Assembly: GCA_947628615.1 (NCBI GenBank)
Contig: CANRAO010000002.1
Span: 177,156 to 241,155 of the forward strand
Direction: 5' to 3'
From: an uncultured Clostridia bacterium
GTDB taxonomy: Bacteria; Bacillota; Clostridia; Oscillospirales; Ruminococcaceae
DNA: 64,000 nucleotides
Positions within the stretch are counted from its first letter, which is position 1. Every line of letters begins with the position of its first letter. The position numbers were made by a program, and so were the translations under genes. Below, one piece after another: positions 9,728 to 19,420 of the stretch. The notes beneath the pieces were generated by a model, which made no database searches, was not told the DNA's origin, and saw only the letters and a program-made list of their open reading frames with translations.

Positions 9728-10648
9728 TTATTCGTACTTTACTATCTCCACTTCACACTCGAGAAAATAACCGGTTTTCTCTTTCACTGTTTCCTGAACC
9801 TTTTTTATAAGTTCTGTAACTTCTTTAAACGTCGCATTGCCTTTGTTTATTACAAAACCGCAGTGTTTGTTTGAAACTTCAGCATTTCCCACGCAAAATC
9901 CGCGAAGTCCGCATTCCTCAATGAGCTTTCCTGCAAACTGCCCTGTCGGTCTTTTAAACGTAGAACCCCCATTGGGATATTCCAAAGGCTGCTTGCTTTT
10001 TCTTCTAGATAAATAATCTTCCATCAAAGTCTTGATTTCAGACTTTTCCTTTTTTACCAGTTTAAACACAGCCTCTGTAACAATAAAACCGTTATTCTGA
10101 AATACACTGTGCCGATAGGATAAATCCATATCGTCAACACCTATATCTAATACATTTCCATTGTTAATTGCCTTGACTGAAACTAAAACATCTTTTATCT
10201 CACCGCCGTATGCACCTGCGTTCATATAAACTGCTCCGCCTACGGTTCCCGGTATCCCAAAAGCAAATTCCAAACCGCCCAATCCGTTTTCGTAAGCAAA
10301 TCTGCAAACATTCATAAGAGAACAGCCCGCTTCAGCTTTTATTGTTGTATCGTCAATCAGACTGATAGATGAAAAATCACAGCCCAAATGAAATATCACT
10401 CCGTTAAATCCTCTGTCGTCAAAAAGCAGGTTAGAACCTTTACCTAAAATAAAATACGGATAGTTGAAATCTTCAGCAAGCTGAATAAGCTCACTTAAAC
10501 AATCACTGCTGTTTATTGATATAAACGCCTTGCAAGGACCTCCAATCTTAAAAGTAGTATGATTGCTCAAATTCTCATTATGTAAAACATCACAGCCGTA
10601 TTCCTCAGCTTTTTGTATTATTTTTTCAATAACATTGTCTTCTTTCAC
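9728..10648 (-). CDS. murB: UDP-N-acetylenolpyruvoylglucosamine reductase
   Basis: MurB reduces UDP-GlcNAc-enolpyruvate to UDP-N-acetylmuramate with NADPH in the cytoplasm, the second committed peptidoglycan step. The 306-residue protein shows the FAD-binding stretch GKGSNLL, the long motif beginning GIPGTVGGAVYMNAGAYGG, and the C-terminal PNGGSTFKRP with its proton-donor serine. It begins with GTG behind GGGGGA. Its length fits type II MurB. It sits between the PHP gene and rapZ in the same transcription unit. Confidence 0.96.
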   Translation of the reverse strand: MKEDNVIEKIIQKAEEYGCDVLHNENLSNHTTFKIGGPCKAFISINSSDCLSELIQLAEDFNYPYFILGKGSNLLFDDRGFNGVIFHLGCDFSSISLIDDTTIKAEAGCSLMNVCRFAYENGLGGLEFAFGIPGTVGGAVYMNAGAYGGEIKDVLVSVKAINNGNVLDIGVDDMDLSYRHSVFQNNGFIVTEAVFKLVKKEKSEIKTLMEDYLSRRKSKQPLEYPNGGSTFKRPTGQFAGKLIEECGLRGFCVGNAEVSNKHCGFVINKGNATFKEVTELIKKVQETVKEKTGYFLECEVEIVKYE

Positions 10649-10671
10649 AAGCTATCCCCCACAATTAATTT

Positions 10672-11394
10672 TTATAGCTCAATCCACGGACGTTTGTTTT
10701 TTATTCTCTCTTTTAGTTTTTCTAAATCCTTGTTTATAATAAGCCTCTCAGGAAAATCCAATTCATCAAGCAGCTTTTCTACATTCTTAACTTCTCCGAT
10801 ACTATAACAAAAATGTGCGTCAGAATCCACTGCAACAGGCGTCTCATACTTTTTGCACGCCTTTATGAGATCAATCATCTTATCCCTTTTTGTCCTTCCT
10901 GAAAGCAATGAAGCTTCGTTCAGTTCAACCAGCTTATCGTACTCTTTAAACAGCTTTGCAAGTTCATCTGCATTATAGTCAATTTCTCCCGTTGTAGGAT
11001 GACCTATCAAATCAACATGTATATTCAAACAAACTTTTTTGTAAGTATCAAAAAGCTCCTTTGAATTTTCAGGCCAGAAAACCGGACTGTGCAAAGACGC
11101 CACAACCCACTCAATTCTGCTTAATACACGCTCGCTTATGTCAAGCGCACCGTTTGAATTGCATATATTAGCTTCAACGCCCTTTAATACTCTTATGTCC
11201 TCAATTTTGTCGGGAAGTATGCCGAGATTTTCAATATGCCATATGTGCGGAGAATCAGGCTCCATAGGAGCATGATCTGTCATAGCTATTATCTTAATGC
11301 CTTTTTGAACAGCTGATCTGCAGTTCTCAATAATTGTAGAATATGCGTGAGTTGACGCTAATGTATGCGTGTGTAAATCTGCTTCATATTTCAT
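10672..11394 (-). CDS. PHP-domain phosphoesterase (YcdX-like)
   Basis: A 240-residue stand-alone PHP domain. Metal-ligand motifs are visible in order: DLHTHTLAS near the N-terminus, MTDHAP, a histidine in ASLHSPVFW, HVDLIGHPT, and DSDAHFCYSIG near the C-terminus. YcdX-type PHP enzymes are trinuclear-metal phosphatases, but the substrate here is unknown. It lies between hprK and murB, 23 bp before murB, an arrangement seen in Clostridia. It could equally be a histidinol-phosphatase-like enzyme; nothing nearby supports histidine synthesis. Confidence 0.85.
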   Translation of the reverse strand: MKYEADLHTHTLASTHAYSTIIENCRSAVQKGIKIIAMTDHAPMEPDSPHIWHIENLGILPDKIEDIRVLKGVEANICNSNGALDISERVLSRIEWVVASLHSPVFWPENSKELFDTYKKVCLNIHVDLIGHPTTGEIDYNADELAKLFKEYDKLVELNEASLLSGRTKRDKMIDLIKACKKYETPVAVDSDAHFCYSIGEVKNVEKLLDELDFPERLIINKDLEKLKERIKNKRPWIEL

Positions 11395-11453
11395 ATATCT
11401 GTAATTACCCTATTTACCTTTCGTTACCTAATATTTTATATTCCATTTTGATA

Positions 11454-12413
11454 TTAAAAAGCGTCCCAGCTTTTAACAGTATCTTTCTTATCTACCTCTA
11501 ATCCGAGATTATCCAAAAGCTCCTGTGCAGCGTTATACCCCATCTTCTTCTGACGGTTGTTCATAGCGGCAACCTCTAAAATAATAGCTAAGTTTCTTCC
11601 CGGCTTTATCGGAATCGTAAGACTCGGTATCTGTATTCCGAAAATAGTTGTATATTCGTTATCCACTCCCATACGGTCGTATACCTTTTCAGGGTCCCAA
11701 GTCTCAAGCTCCACTACTAAGTCGATTTTCTCAGTAACCTTAACAGCACCCATACCGAACAAACGCCTAGTGTTTATAATTCCCACGCCTCTCAGCTCTA
11801 AAAAGTGCCTTATATTATCAGGCGACGAGCCTACTAGGCTCTTATTTGACACCTTTCTGATTTCAACGGCATCGTCTGCAACAAGCCTGTGTCCTCTTTT
11901 TACCAACTCAACAGCCGTCTCGCTCTTTCCCACTCCGCTTTCACCGACAATAAGCAATCCTTCTCCGTATACCTCAATAAGTACTCCGTGACGGGTGATT
12001 CTCGGTGCAAGATGTAAATTTAAAAATCCAATCAGTGCCGCAATAAAGCTAGTTGTGCTCTCCTCTGTTCTCAGCAAGGGTATATCATACTTTTTTGCCG
12101 CCTCTATAATTTCAGGAAATATGTCATGACCCCTTGCAACAACTAAAGCCGGGATCTTTGTTTCAAATAGCTTGCTTACAGCCTTGCTCCTCTCGCTTGA
12201 CGATATTGAACCTAAAAATGCAAATTCCATATTTCCGCATACCTGTATACGCTCAGAATTGAAATATTCGTAAAAGCCTTTAAGCTGAAGTCCGGGTCTG
12301 TTCAAATCATTGTCGGAAATCAAAATGTCATCCAAATTATCAGGTGCACTTATCACCTCTAATCTGAACTCGTCAATAATACGCCTTAATGCAACTGTAT
12401 ATACTTCACTCAT
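11454..12413 (-). CDS. hprK: HPr kinase/phosphorylase
   Basis: HprK phosphorylates and dephosphorylates Ser46 of HPr and so controls CcpA-dependent carbon catabolite repression. The 319-residue protein has Walker A GESGVGKS at residues 157-164, the family signature around ELRGVGIINTRRLFGMGAVK, and the usual N-terminal MurF-like domain. ATG follows AAAAGGAGG by 7 bases. It lies between the YnbB-like gene and the PHP gene. Its presence supports a Firmicutes host. Confidence 0.96.
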   Translation of the reverse strand: MSEVYTVALRRIIDEFRLEVISAPDNLDDILISDNDLNRPGLQLKGFYEYFNSERIQVCGNMEFAFLGSISSSERSKAVSKLFETKIPALVVARGHDIFPEIIEAAKKYDIPLLRTEESTTSFIAALIGFLNLHLAPRITRHGVLIEVYGEGLLIVGESGVGKSETAVELVKRGHRLVADDAVEIRKVSNKSLVGSSPDNIRHFLELRGVGIINTRRLFGMGAVKVTEKIDLVVELETWDPEKVYDRMGVDNEYTTIFGIQIPSLTIPIKPGRNLAIILEVAAMNNRQKKMGYNAAQELLDNLGLEVDKKDTVKSWDAF

Positions 12414-12427
12414 AAACGTACCTCCTT

Positions 12428-13711
12428 TTAATTCCCTGAATTTATGCTTATCAATCCTTTATTCAGTAATTCCATTGCCGACAGTATTACACCCAGCTTA
12501 CCGGTAGGATAAGTGATACCGCCCTGAAGCCATGCTGCAAACGGCTCTCTTATGGGTGCATCGGCAGAAAGCTCAATAGACGCTCCCATTGTAAAGGCGC
12601 CTGCTGCCATAATAACCTTGCTGTCATAGCCAGGCATATCCCAAGCCTCAGGAACAGCAAAACTGTCAACAGGAGAACCTTTTTGTATTCCCTGACAAAA
12701 CGCAGTTAGCTTTTGTTCGTCTCCTAACAGAATCGAAGCTATTATATCAGTTCGCTTTTCACAGCTTTCAGGAAACGTCTTAAAGCCCAGTTTTTCATAA
12801 AACCTACAGGCAAATGCAGAGGTTTTCAAAGCCGACTCAACAACCTGAGGCGCCATAAAAAAACCAAGCAAAATCTCTCTGTTCTTATCAAGCGAGCAGC
12901 CTACCTCTTTTCCCATTCCGATACAGGTAAGTCTGTCGGCGCACTTTTCTATCAAATCAGCTTTTCCGGCTATGTATCCGCCTGTAGAAGCTATTCCTCC
13001 GCCCGGATTTTTTATCAATGAGCCTATTATCAAATCCGCTCCTACGTCAAGCGGTTCACTCTTTTCAACAAACTCGCCGTAGCAATTGTCCACCATAACG
13101 ATTACATTCTCATTAGCGGATTTTGCAGTCTTAACTATTCTTTCTATAGTGTCAATGCAAAGCGACGGGCGAAGTGAATATCCTCTTGAACGCTGAATGT
13201 AAATAACCTTTGCCGTCTGTGCTTTTTTAAAAATCTCATCATAATCTGGAGTTCCGTCTGAAAGCAGATCAACCTGTCTGTAAATAACGCCGAAATCTAC
13301 CAGCGAACCGCTTCCGTTTGTATTTCTTATGCCAATCACTTCTTCTAAGGTGTCATACGGCTTTCCTGTTACAGAAATCAATTTATCTCCCGCTCTCAAC
13401 ACCCCGAACAAAGCAGTAGAAAGCGCATGAGTTCCGTTGACAAATGTATGGCGCACCAAAGCGTCCTCTCCTCCGAAAGTCTGAGCAAACACCTTGTCTA
13501 TCGTATCTCTGCCGATGTCTCCGTATCCGTAGCCAGTCGTGCCCTTTAAACAGCTTTCTGACACCCGATTGTCTATAAAAGCCTTTAAGACCTTCTGTCC
13601 GTTGTATTCAGCTATTTTGGCGAAATCTGCAAATAGGTCTCTGCATTCGGCTTCAGCCTCATCGGCAAGACTTAAAAGTCTTTTATCTATATCAAAAAAA
13701 GAATTATTCAT
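12428..13711 (-). CDS. YnbB-like PLP-dependent enzyme (aluminum-resistance family)
   Basis: A 427-residue fold-type I PLP enzyme of the family named aluminum resistance protein or methionine gamma-lyase-like (Bacillus YnbB). The probable PLP lysine is in GSLIKNPGGGIASTGGY, and upstream motifs TGYGYGDIGRD and FVNGTHALSTALFG form the cofactor and substrate pocket. Substrate and pathway are not established for the family. Its 5' end overlaps the GNAT gene by 8 bp, suggesting translational coupling, and it is 14 bp before hprK. Confidence 0.88.
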   Translation of the reverse strand: MNNSFFDIDKRLLSLADEAEAECRDLFADFAKIAEYNGQKVLKAFIDNRVSESCLKGTTGYGYGDIGRDTIDKVFAQTFGGEDALVRHTFVNGTHALSTALFGVLRAGDKLISVTGKPYDTLEEVIGIRNTNGSGSLVDFGVIYRQVDLLSDGTPDYDEIFKKAQTAKVIYIQRSRGYSLRPSLCIDTIERIVKTAKSANENVIVMVDNCYGEFVEKSEPLDVGADLIIGSLIKNPGGGIASTGGYIAGKADLIEKCADRLTCIGMGKEVGCSLDKNREILLGFFMAPQVVESALKTSAFACRFYEKLGFKTFPESCEKRTDIIASILLGDEQKLTAFCQGIQKGSPVDSFAVPEAWDMPGYDSKVIMAAGAFTMGASIELSADAPIREPFAAWLQGGITYPTGKLGVILSAMELLNKGLISINSGN

Positions 13712-14489
13712 CTATGTCTTTCCTTTCAAGCACTATGTCATTATAAATGGGAAGAAAGCCTATTTCAGTATAATAGCTTACATTATAGCTTCTTGCAAAA
13801 AGCTGAACTGAAAATCCGTCTTCGTTCAGCCGCTCACCTATCCAATACAAAAGCTCTCTTGCATGATGCTTGCCACGCTCTTTAGGTATCGTAGCAACAT
13901 GACCTATAAATGCAATGCCGTCAATAATATACTGTATAGTTGCAGATGAGCAGTTGTTAAGCGTAAAACTCTGCGAAAGACCTTTTCTTACCCTGTGCGA
14001 CGTATCTGTCAGCCACAGCGAATATGAATTTTTTATTGCAGGAAAGCTTGTTGCCAAAATATCATACACGTCGTCCAGTTTTGGCAATTCATTTACGTCC
14101 AGCTGCGGAATGTGATCTTTACATACAAACTCAAACATAGTTCTGTCAAACACGTTGTAGTCATCAGCTATTATTTTACTCAGCTTTTTTGAATAGCTTA
14201 ACCCCAGTTCAACTGTAACAGGCTTTGTCATAAAAACAAGAGTTGCAAGCTCAGAAATCTCATTATCAGAAAGAGTGTGGCTTTCAAAAACAGAAACTAC
14301 CATAGACGCATTGAAAACCGATACCACAGCGTCATTATCGGCGTGCTCATTTTCCCGAACAAAATAAAATCTACAAAAATCGTAGCTTACACCATAGGCA
14401 AAAAAATGCGATTTTATACGTCTTGAATAGTGATTTTTTTCAAGAGTATCCAACAGCTTTTCAGTTATGTCTTGAGTTTCTGTTATCAT
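13704..14489 (-). CDS. GNAT-like N-acetyltransferase
   Basis: A 261-residue protein whose C-terminal third has the GNAT fold. The acetyl-CoA region reads GHVATIPKERGKHHARELLYW, followed by an NVSYYTEIGFLPIYND ending, which is the usual strand 5-7 pattern. The N-terminal half is not recognised and is typical of two-domain GNATs. The acceptor is unknown. It overlaps the following YnbB-like gene by 8 bp, so the two products may work in the same process. Confidence 0.78.
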   Translation of the reverse strand: MITETQDITEKLLDTLEKNHYSRRIKSHFFAYGVSYDFCRFYFVRENEHADNDAVVSVFNASMVVSVFESHTLSDNEISELATLVFMTKPVTVELGLSYSKKLSKIIADDYNVFDRTMFEFVCKDHIPQLDVNELPKLDDVYDILATSFPAIKNSYSLWLTDTSHRVRKGLSQSFTLNNCSSATIQYIIDGIAFIGHVATIPKERGKHHARELLYWIGERLNEDGFSVQLFARSYNVSYYTEIGFLPIYNDIVLERKDIDE

Positions 14490-14541
14490 TTTTATAATTT
14501 CTCCCCAACAAGGAGAATTCCTCCGTTTTTAAGTTCTTATC

Positions 14542-15564
14542 TTACTGCCTGTCATAAAGTTTAATTAAAATAGACTTTACAAGCTCAAGCGAATTGATCA
14601 TATCTTTTTTATTAACTACGCAAGACGGCGAGTGTATATACCTGCACGGAACTGATACGGCTAAAGTTTTAACTCCGCCTCTTGAAATATGAATAGCTCC
14701 TGCGTCATTTCCGCCCGCTATCATAGTTTTAGTCTGACAGGGAATGTTATTCTCTTTTGCTGTTTCAAAAGCAAGATTATAAAGCTCTTTATTATAAACC
14801 GTCGACTTATCCATAAAGGATACAACAGGTCCGCTTTTGCATTTGCAAACAGATTTTTCTCCCTCAGAAAGAGGAATATCAGCAGCAGTTGTAGCCTCTA
14901 TAACAATTGCATAATCAGGGTTTACCGTGTATGCTGCCGCTGCTGCTCCGCGAAGTCCTATCTCCTCCTGAACAACAAAAGTAAAATATGTGTCATATTC
15001 AAGTTCGCTTTCAATAAGCTCAAGCAAAAGCGCACAGCCAAATCTGTCGTCAATAGCCTTTGATTTTATAAATCCGTCTCCGAACTCTGTAAAATCAGAT
15101 TTAAAGTAAACGCTGTCCCCTAACGATACCGCTTTTTCAGCATCATCACGGTTTTGAGCGCCGATGTCAACAGTCAGCTTGTCAAAAGGCACCGCCTTGT
15201 CCCTTTCATCACTTGAAAGGTTATGAATTGCAACCCCTCCGATAACTCCGTCCATATTATTTTTTCCGACTGTAACCTGACGTCCGAAAACAACTCCGGG
15301 GTCAACGCCGCCGACGCTTTCCACCTTCAGACTTCCGTCGTCATTTATATATTTAACTATCAGTCCTACCTCGTCCATATGAGCAGACAGCAAAACCTTA
15401 TTTTGGGGTGTTTTTCTTCCTTTTTTTAATGCAATAATATTACCCAGATTATCGACTTTGCACTCACACTTATCAGAGATTCGTGAAATTATATATTCTC
15501 TTATACTGTCCTCATCACCTGAAATCCCGTTTAAAAGGCAAAGATCACGCAAAGTATCAAACAT
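14542..15564 (-). CDS. M42-family aminopeptidase/glutamyl aminopeptidase, copy 1
   Basis: A 340-residue cobalt/zinc peptidase of the M42 (FrvX/PepA/TET) family, cytoplasmic and usually dodecameric. Metal ligands and catalytic residues are visible: SAHMDEVG, the bridging aspartate in KAIDDRFG, the general-base glutamates in VVQEEIGLRGA, and the final histidine in RYIHSPS. It removes N-terminal residues from oligopeptides. Its start overlaps the end of the second M42 gene by 8 bp. Confidence 0.92.
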   Translation of the reverse strand: MFDTLRDLCLLNGISGDEDSIREYIISRISDKCECKVDNLGNIIALKKGRKTPQNKVLLSAHMDEVGLIVKYINDDGSLKVESVGGVDPGVVFGRQVTVGKNNMDGVIGGVAIHNLSSDERDKAVPFDKLTVDIGAQNRDDAEKAVSLGDSVYFKSDFTEFGDGFIKSKAIDDRFGCALLLELIESELEYDTYFTFVVQEEIGLRGAAAAAYTVNPDYAIVIEATTAADIPLSEGEKSVCKCKSGPVVSFMDKSTVYNKELYNLAFETAKENNIPCQTKTMIAGGNDAGAIHISRGGVKTLAVSVPCRYIHSPSCVVNKKDMINSLELVKSILIKLYDRQ

Positions 15565-16606
15565 CAGCTTCCACCCCTTTTCTTAAAAATTCTGCAATAA
15601 GCCTTGCCGAATTTTCAATATCAGAAATTGATATAACCTCAACAGGAGTGTGCATATATTTTAGAGGTATTGAAACAGTAACTGTTTTTACTCCGCCTCT
15701 TGTTACTCCGATAGCGTCGGCGTTCGTACCTGTTGTGCCTCCCATGACCTCGATCTGATAGGGTATTTTTTCTGTTTTTGCAATCTGAATAAACCTGTTT
15801 GACATATCTTTTGAAAGCGACGGAGAAACACCTATCATAGGACCTTTTCCCATTTCTCCGCATGTATATTTTTTATCGCCTTCAACTCTTGCAAATGAGA
15901 CGTCAACAGCTATCGCCATATCTGGGTTTACCTTATATGCCGCTGTTTTAGCTCCCCTCTCTCCTATCTCCTCCTGAGACGACAATACCACAGAAAGCGA
16001 ACAGTTAAGACTTTCAAAATCATTCTTTAAAATCTCAAGCGTCTGAATAAGCGTTAAAACACCTGCCCTGTCGTCAAGACATTTAGAGGTTACCCTGTCG
16101 TCTAAGAGCGAACACGGTTCATTTGATATAATAACTCTGTCGCCTAAAGAAACTATTTTCTCGGCTTCTTCTTTTGACAGACCTATATCAACAAAAACAT
16201 CATCCAGCTTAGGTGCTTTTTTTTCATCTGTTTCTAAGTGCGGCGGTGTTGACGTTGTAACTCCATAAATTCTTTGCCCGTCTGAGCACAGCACCTCAAC
16301 CTGCTGAGCTAAAAGCAAACGCCTGTCTGTTCCGCCGCAGTTTGATATTTTCAAAAATCCCTCGTCAGTAATGTATGTTACAATAAAACCTATCTCGTCA
16401 ATGTGAGCGTCAAGCATTATATGAGGTTTACCTTTTTCACGCTTTCCGATATTGGCAATAACATTTCCAAAATCATCAATTGTAACATCAGACATATATT
16501 TTTCAAGCTCTGCCACCGCTGTTTTAGATGCGCAAAACTCATCACCCGAAACGCCGTTTTGCTGGGTTAGTTTAAACAATATATCAATAAGTTCTTTTTT
16601 TTCCAT
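15557..16606 (-). CDS. M42-family aminopeptidase, copy 2
   Basis: A 349-residue paralogue of the next gene downstream. The same ligand set is present: LDAHIDEIG, KCLDDRAGV, SSQEEIGERGA, an aspartate in AVDVSFARV, and KYMHTPVEV. The ATG at 16606 lies 7 bases from AAGGA; an in-frame TTG two codons earlier sits too close to the site. Two distinct M42 genes in tandem often encode subunits with different specificity that can form mixed TET particles; that is inference here. It follows murD by 17 bp. Confidence 0.92.
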   Translation of the reverse strand: MEKKELIDILFKLTQQNGVSGDEFCASKTAVAELEKYMSDVTIDDFGNVIANIGKREKGKPHIMLDAHIDEIGFIVTYITDEGFLKISNCGGTDRRLLLAQQVEVLCSDGQRIYGVTTSTPPHLETDEKKAPKLDDVFVDIGLSKEEAEKIVSLGDRVIISNEPCSLLDDRVTSKCLDDRAGVLTLIQTLEILKNDFESLNCSLSVVLSSQEEIGERGAKTAAYKVNPDMAIAVDVSFARVEGDKKYTCGEMGKGPMIGVSPSLSKDMSNRFIQIAKTEKIPYQIEVMGGTTGTNADAIGVTRGGVKTVTVSIPLKYMHTPVEVISISDIENSARLIAEFLRKGVEADV

Positions 16607-16623
16607 AAACAATTCCTTATATA

Positions 16624-18015
16624 TTAAAGTGAGTTTACTATATCTTTAAAATGCCTTCCCCTTGCTTCAAACATAGAATACATATCAAAGCTGGCACAGG
16701 CAGGCGAAAGAGAAACTATATCGCCCTTTTCAGCAATATCCCTTGCTGTGTGAACAGCTTCCTCCATATCCTTTACCATTATTACCTTTAGTCCGCTCGT
16801 TCTGTAATCATCATATTCGGTAACAGCCTTTTTTATCTTTTCAGCGGTCTGGCCCATAAGGATCAAGACCTTTACCTTTTCATTAACAGGTTCTGCAAGC
16901 GAGTCAAAAGGAACTCCTTTATCAGAACCTCCGGCAATAACGATTATTTTCTTATCAAACGAGTTAAGTCCTGCCATTACACGGGTCGGGCTTGTGGCAA
17001 TAGAGTCGTTATAATATTTAACACCGTCAAGCTCTCTTACAAACTCTATTCTATGCTCAACCCCACCGAATTCTCTTGCTGTTTTCACAATACTCTCTAT
17101 AGAAACATCTCCCCATGTCAGAGCAATAGCCGTAAGGAAGTTTTCTACATTGTGTATGCCCGGAATCCTTATGTCGTTCATATGAATAATTTTTGTAACT
17201 TTTCCAAAATCATTGTAACAGAGATTGCCGTCGTTATCTAAAAAGCTGCCGCACTCAGGAATACCTCTCCTGCTGAAAAGAGAAAGCCTTCCTCTTACCA
17301 AATCGCACAGCTTCATTGTTTCATCATTATCCATATTGAGAACTGCCTTTGAAAAAGCATTCTGATGGGTAAGAATATTGCATTTTGCCCCGATATACTC
17401 CTCCATTGTACCGTGTACATTCAAATGATTTGGCGAAATATTTGTTATTGCAGCAGCATACGGAGATTCTCTCATAGAGATAAGCTGAAAGCTCGAAAGC
17501 TCAACAACCGCAACGTCAGTCTCCATGATTTTTTCTATCTCATATAAAAGCGGCTTTCCTATATTTCCTCCGAAATGAACGGTCTTTCCGTCTGCTTTGA
17601 AAAATTCTGATATTAGCGTAGTAGTGGTCGATTTTCCGTCAGAACCGGTTACAGCATAGATTTTACATGGACAAAGGTCAAAAAAGACCTCCATTTCACT
17701 TGTTATGATAATACCCCTTTTACGGGCTTTTGTAAGCGTCGGATCGTTATAATACATTCCTGGAGTTCTGAAAACTATGTCGCAGGAAAAAATCTCGTCA
17801 AGATAATTTTTACCGAAAGAAAATTTAGCACCTGATTTTTTAAATTCGTCATAAAGCTCTTTATTTTTTTCTTCAAGATCTTTTTTATCACATATAACAA
17901 TGTCATAACCCTTTTTAAGAAATAACCTTATAAGGTCGTTATGGCTTACACCTGTTCCTATAAAAGCAATTTTTTTATCTTTTATTTCATCAAAAAACAA
18001 ATTCGCTTTTGTCAT
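16624..18015 (-). CDS. murD: UDP-N-acetylmuramoyl-L-alanine:D-glutamate ligase
   Basis: MurD adds D-glutamate to UDP-MurNAc-L-Ala with ATP. The 463-residue protein has an N-terminal UDP-binding Rossmann domain (FIGTGVSHND), the Mur-ligase ATP loop VTGSDGKSTTTT, and the C-terminal domain segment YNDSIATSPTRVMAGL with the family's DSxATN-like pattern. Start ATG follows AGAGGAGA. It is the first gene of the long minus-strand run and has a good promoter upstream. It lies away from a dcw cluster. Confidence 0.94.
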   Translation of the reverse strand: MTKANLFFDEIKDKKIAFIGTGVSHNDLIRLFLKKGYDIVICDKKDLEEKNKELYDEFKKSGAKFSFGKNYLDEIFSCDIVFRTPGMYYNDPTLTKARKRGIIITSEMEVFFDLCPCKIYAVTGSDGKSTTTTLISEFFKADGKTVHFGGNIGKPLLYEIEKIMETDVAVVELSSFQLISMRESPYAAAITNISPNHLNVHGTMEEYIGAKCNILTHQNAFSKAVLNMDNDETMKLCDLVRGRLSLFSRRGIPECGSFLDNDGNLCYNDFGKVTKIIHMNDIRIPGIHNVENFLTAIALTWGDVSIESIVKTAREFGGVEHRIEFVRELDGVKYYNDSIATSPTRVMAGLNSFDKKIIVIAGGSDKGVPFDSLAEPVNEKVKVLILMGQTAEKIKKAVTEYDDYRTSGLKVIMVKDMEEAVHTARDIAEKGDIVSLSPACASFDMYSMFEARGRHFKDIVNSL

Positions 18016-18111
18016 TAAACTATCTCCTCTGAAAAAATTAAAATATTTACGGCTAAATCATGATAAATCATATTCAGCATTTCATACATGCAGATATAAA
18101 TATACAATTAT

Positions 18112-18140
18112 ATTATATACTATTTGAAAATAAATAGCAA
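18112..18140 (-). promoter_or_regulatory. Sigma-A-type promoter for murD
   Basis: On the minus strand TTGCTA (18135-18140) and TATAAT (18112-18117) are separated by exactly 17 bp, giving a start near 18105 and a 5' leader of about 90 bases before murD. Confidence 0.72.
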
Positions 18141-18231
18141 TATTTTTTTATGTTTTTCACATCAAAAATGTTGATTGAATTAACTCTTTTTACGCTTTTT
18201 CCGAGAAACAAAATAAATATATAAAAAAGTA

Positions 18232-18260
18232 TTGTAAAATTAATTAAAATACCGTATAAT
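18232..18260 (+). promoter_or_regulatory. Sigma-A-type promoter for potABC
   Basis: TTGTAA (18232-18237) and TATAAT (18255-18260) are 17 bp apart, with a predicted start near 18267, about 43 bases before potA. It diverges from the murD promoter. The bases between the two promoters are AT-rich with no gene. Confidence 0.75.
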
Positions 18261-18309
18261 CAACTTAGCGCTATTGTCAAAATTTTTATGAACGGAAGTG
18301 TGAAAAGAA

Positions 18310-19353
18310 TTGGAAAACATTATTATCAGCCTTAAGGACGCTATTGTTGAGTTTGACGGTGAACAGGTTTTAAAAAAGATAAATCTTGATATAATCGACA
18401 AGCAGTTTGTAACTCTGCTTGGCCCGTCAGGATGCGGAAAAACTACCACGCTCCGAATTATAGGAGGCTTTCAGCAGATGAAAAGTGGCTCCCTTTTTTT
18501 CAACAATAAAGACATTACAAAGCTGCCTCCTCATAAAAGACAGGTCAATACTGTTTTTCAAAAATATGCACTGTTTCCTCACTTGAATATATATGACAAC
18601 ATTGCTTTTGGGCTAAAACTGAAAAAGCTAAGCGATAAAGAAATCAAATCAAGGGTTCAAGAAACCTTAGAGCTTGTAAATCTCATAGGATTTGAAAAGC
18701 GGTCTATTCACAGTCTTTCAGGCGGTCAGCAGCAAAGAGTTGCAATAGCCAGAGCGCTGGTAAACAGACCTAAGGTCCTGCTATTAGACGAGCCTTTGGG
18801 TGCTTTGGATCTAAAGCTGAGAAAGGGAATGCAGATCGAGCTTAAAAACATTCAGCAGGAACTTGAGATAACTTTTGTTTATGTAACTCACGATCAGGAG
18901 GAAGCATTAACTATGTCGGATACGGTCGTTGTAATGAATGACGGTATCATACAGCAGATAGGAACTCCCGTTGATATTTACAACGAACCTAAAAACGCAT
19001 TTGTCGCAGACTTCATAGGCGACAGCAACATTATAGACGGCATTATGAGAAAGGATTTCCTTGTTGATTTTGCAGGTAATTCCTTCACCTGCGTCGACTC
19101 GGGCTTTGATAAGGACGAGCTTGTAGATGTTGTAATCAGACCGGAGGATATAAAGATCGTGCCTCAGATCCAGGGAGCAATTACAGGCGTTGTTGAAAGC
19201 GTTATATTTAAGGGCGTTCACTATGAAATGATTGTTGAAGCAAGCGGTTATAAGTGGAAAGTTCAATCTACCCTTCATGAAGATGTCGGCTCTATCGTGG
19301 GTATGAATATCGAACCAATGGATATTCACATTATGCACAAAATGGAAAACTAA
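18310..19353 (+). CDS. potA: Spermidine/putrescine ABC transporter ATP-binding protein
   Basis: The 347-residue ATPase has Walker [10 protein letters not shown], signature [15 protein letters not shown] and Walker [12 protein letters not shown], then a C-terminal TOBE domain. It energises polyamine import with PotB, PotC and PotD. The start is a TTG about 10 bases after GGAAG. The upstream ATG at 18288 is out of frame and no other in-frame start exists. The XRE-cupin regulator often found in front of potA in Clostridia is not present here. Confidence 0.94.
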   Translation: MENIIISLKDAIVEFDGEQVLKKINLDIIDKQFVTLLGPSGCGKTTTLRIIGGFQQMKSGSLFFNNKDITKLPPHKRQVNTVFQKYALFPHLNIYDNIAFGLKLKKLSDKEIKSRVQETLELVNLIGFEKRSIHSLSGGQQQRVAIARALVNRPKVLLLDEPLGALDLKLRKGMQIELKNIQQELEITFVYVTHDQEEALTMSDTVVVMNDGIIQQIGTPVDIYNEPKNAFVADFIGDSNIIDGIMRKDFLVDFAGNSFTCVDSGFDKDELVDVVIRPEDIKIVPQIQGAITGVVESVIFKGVHYEMIVEASGYKWKVQSTLHEDVGSIVGMNIEPMDIHIMHKMEN

Positions 19354-19420
19354 GCCTGACTTTTGTGATTTCTTAAAACCCTGAAAGGAGGAACGCTCTT
19401 AACTGAGCTTAGTTACATTA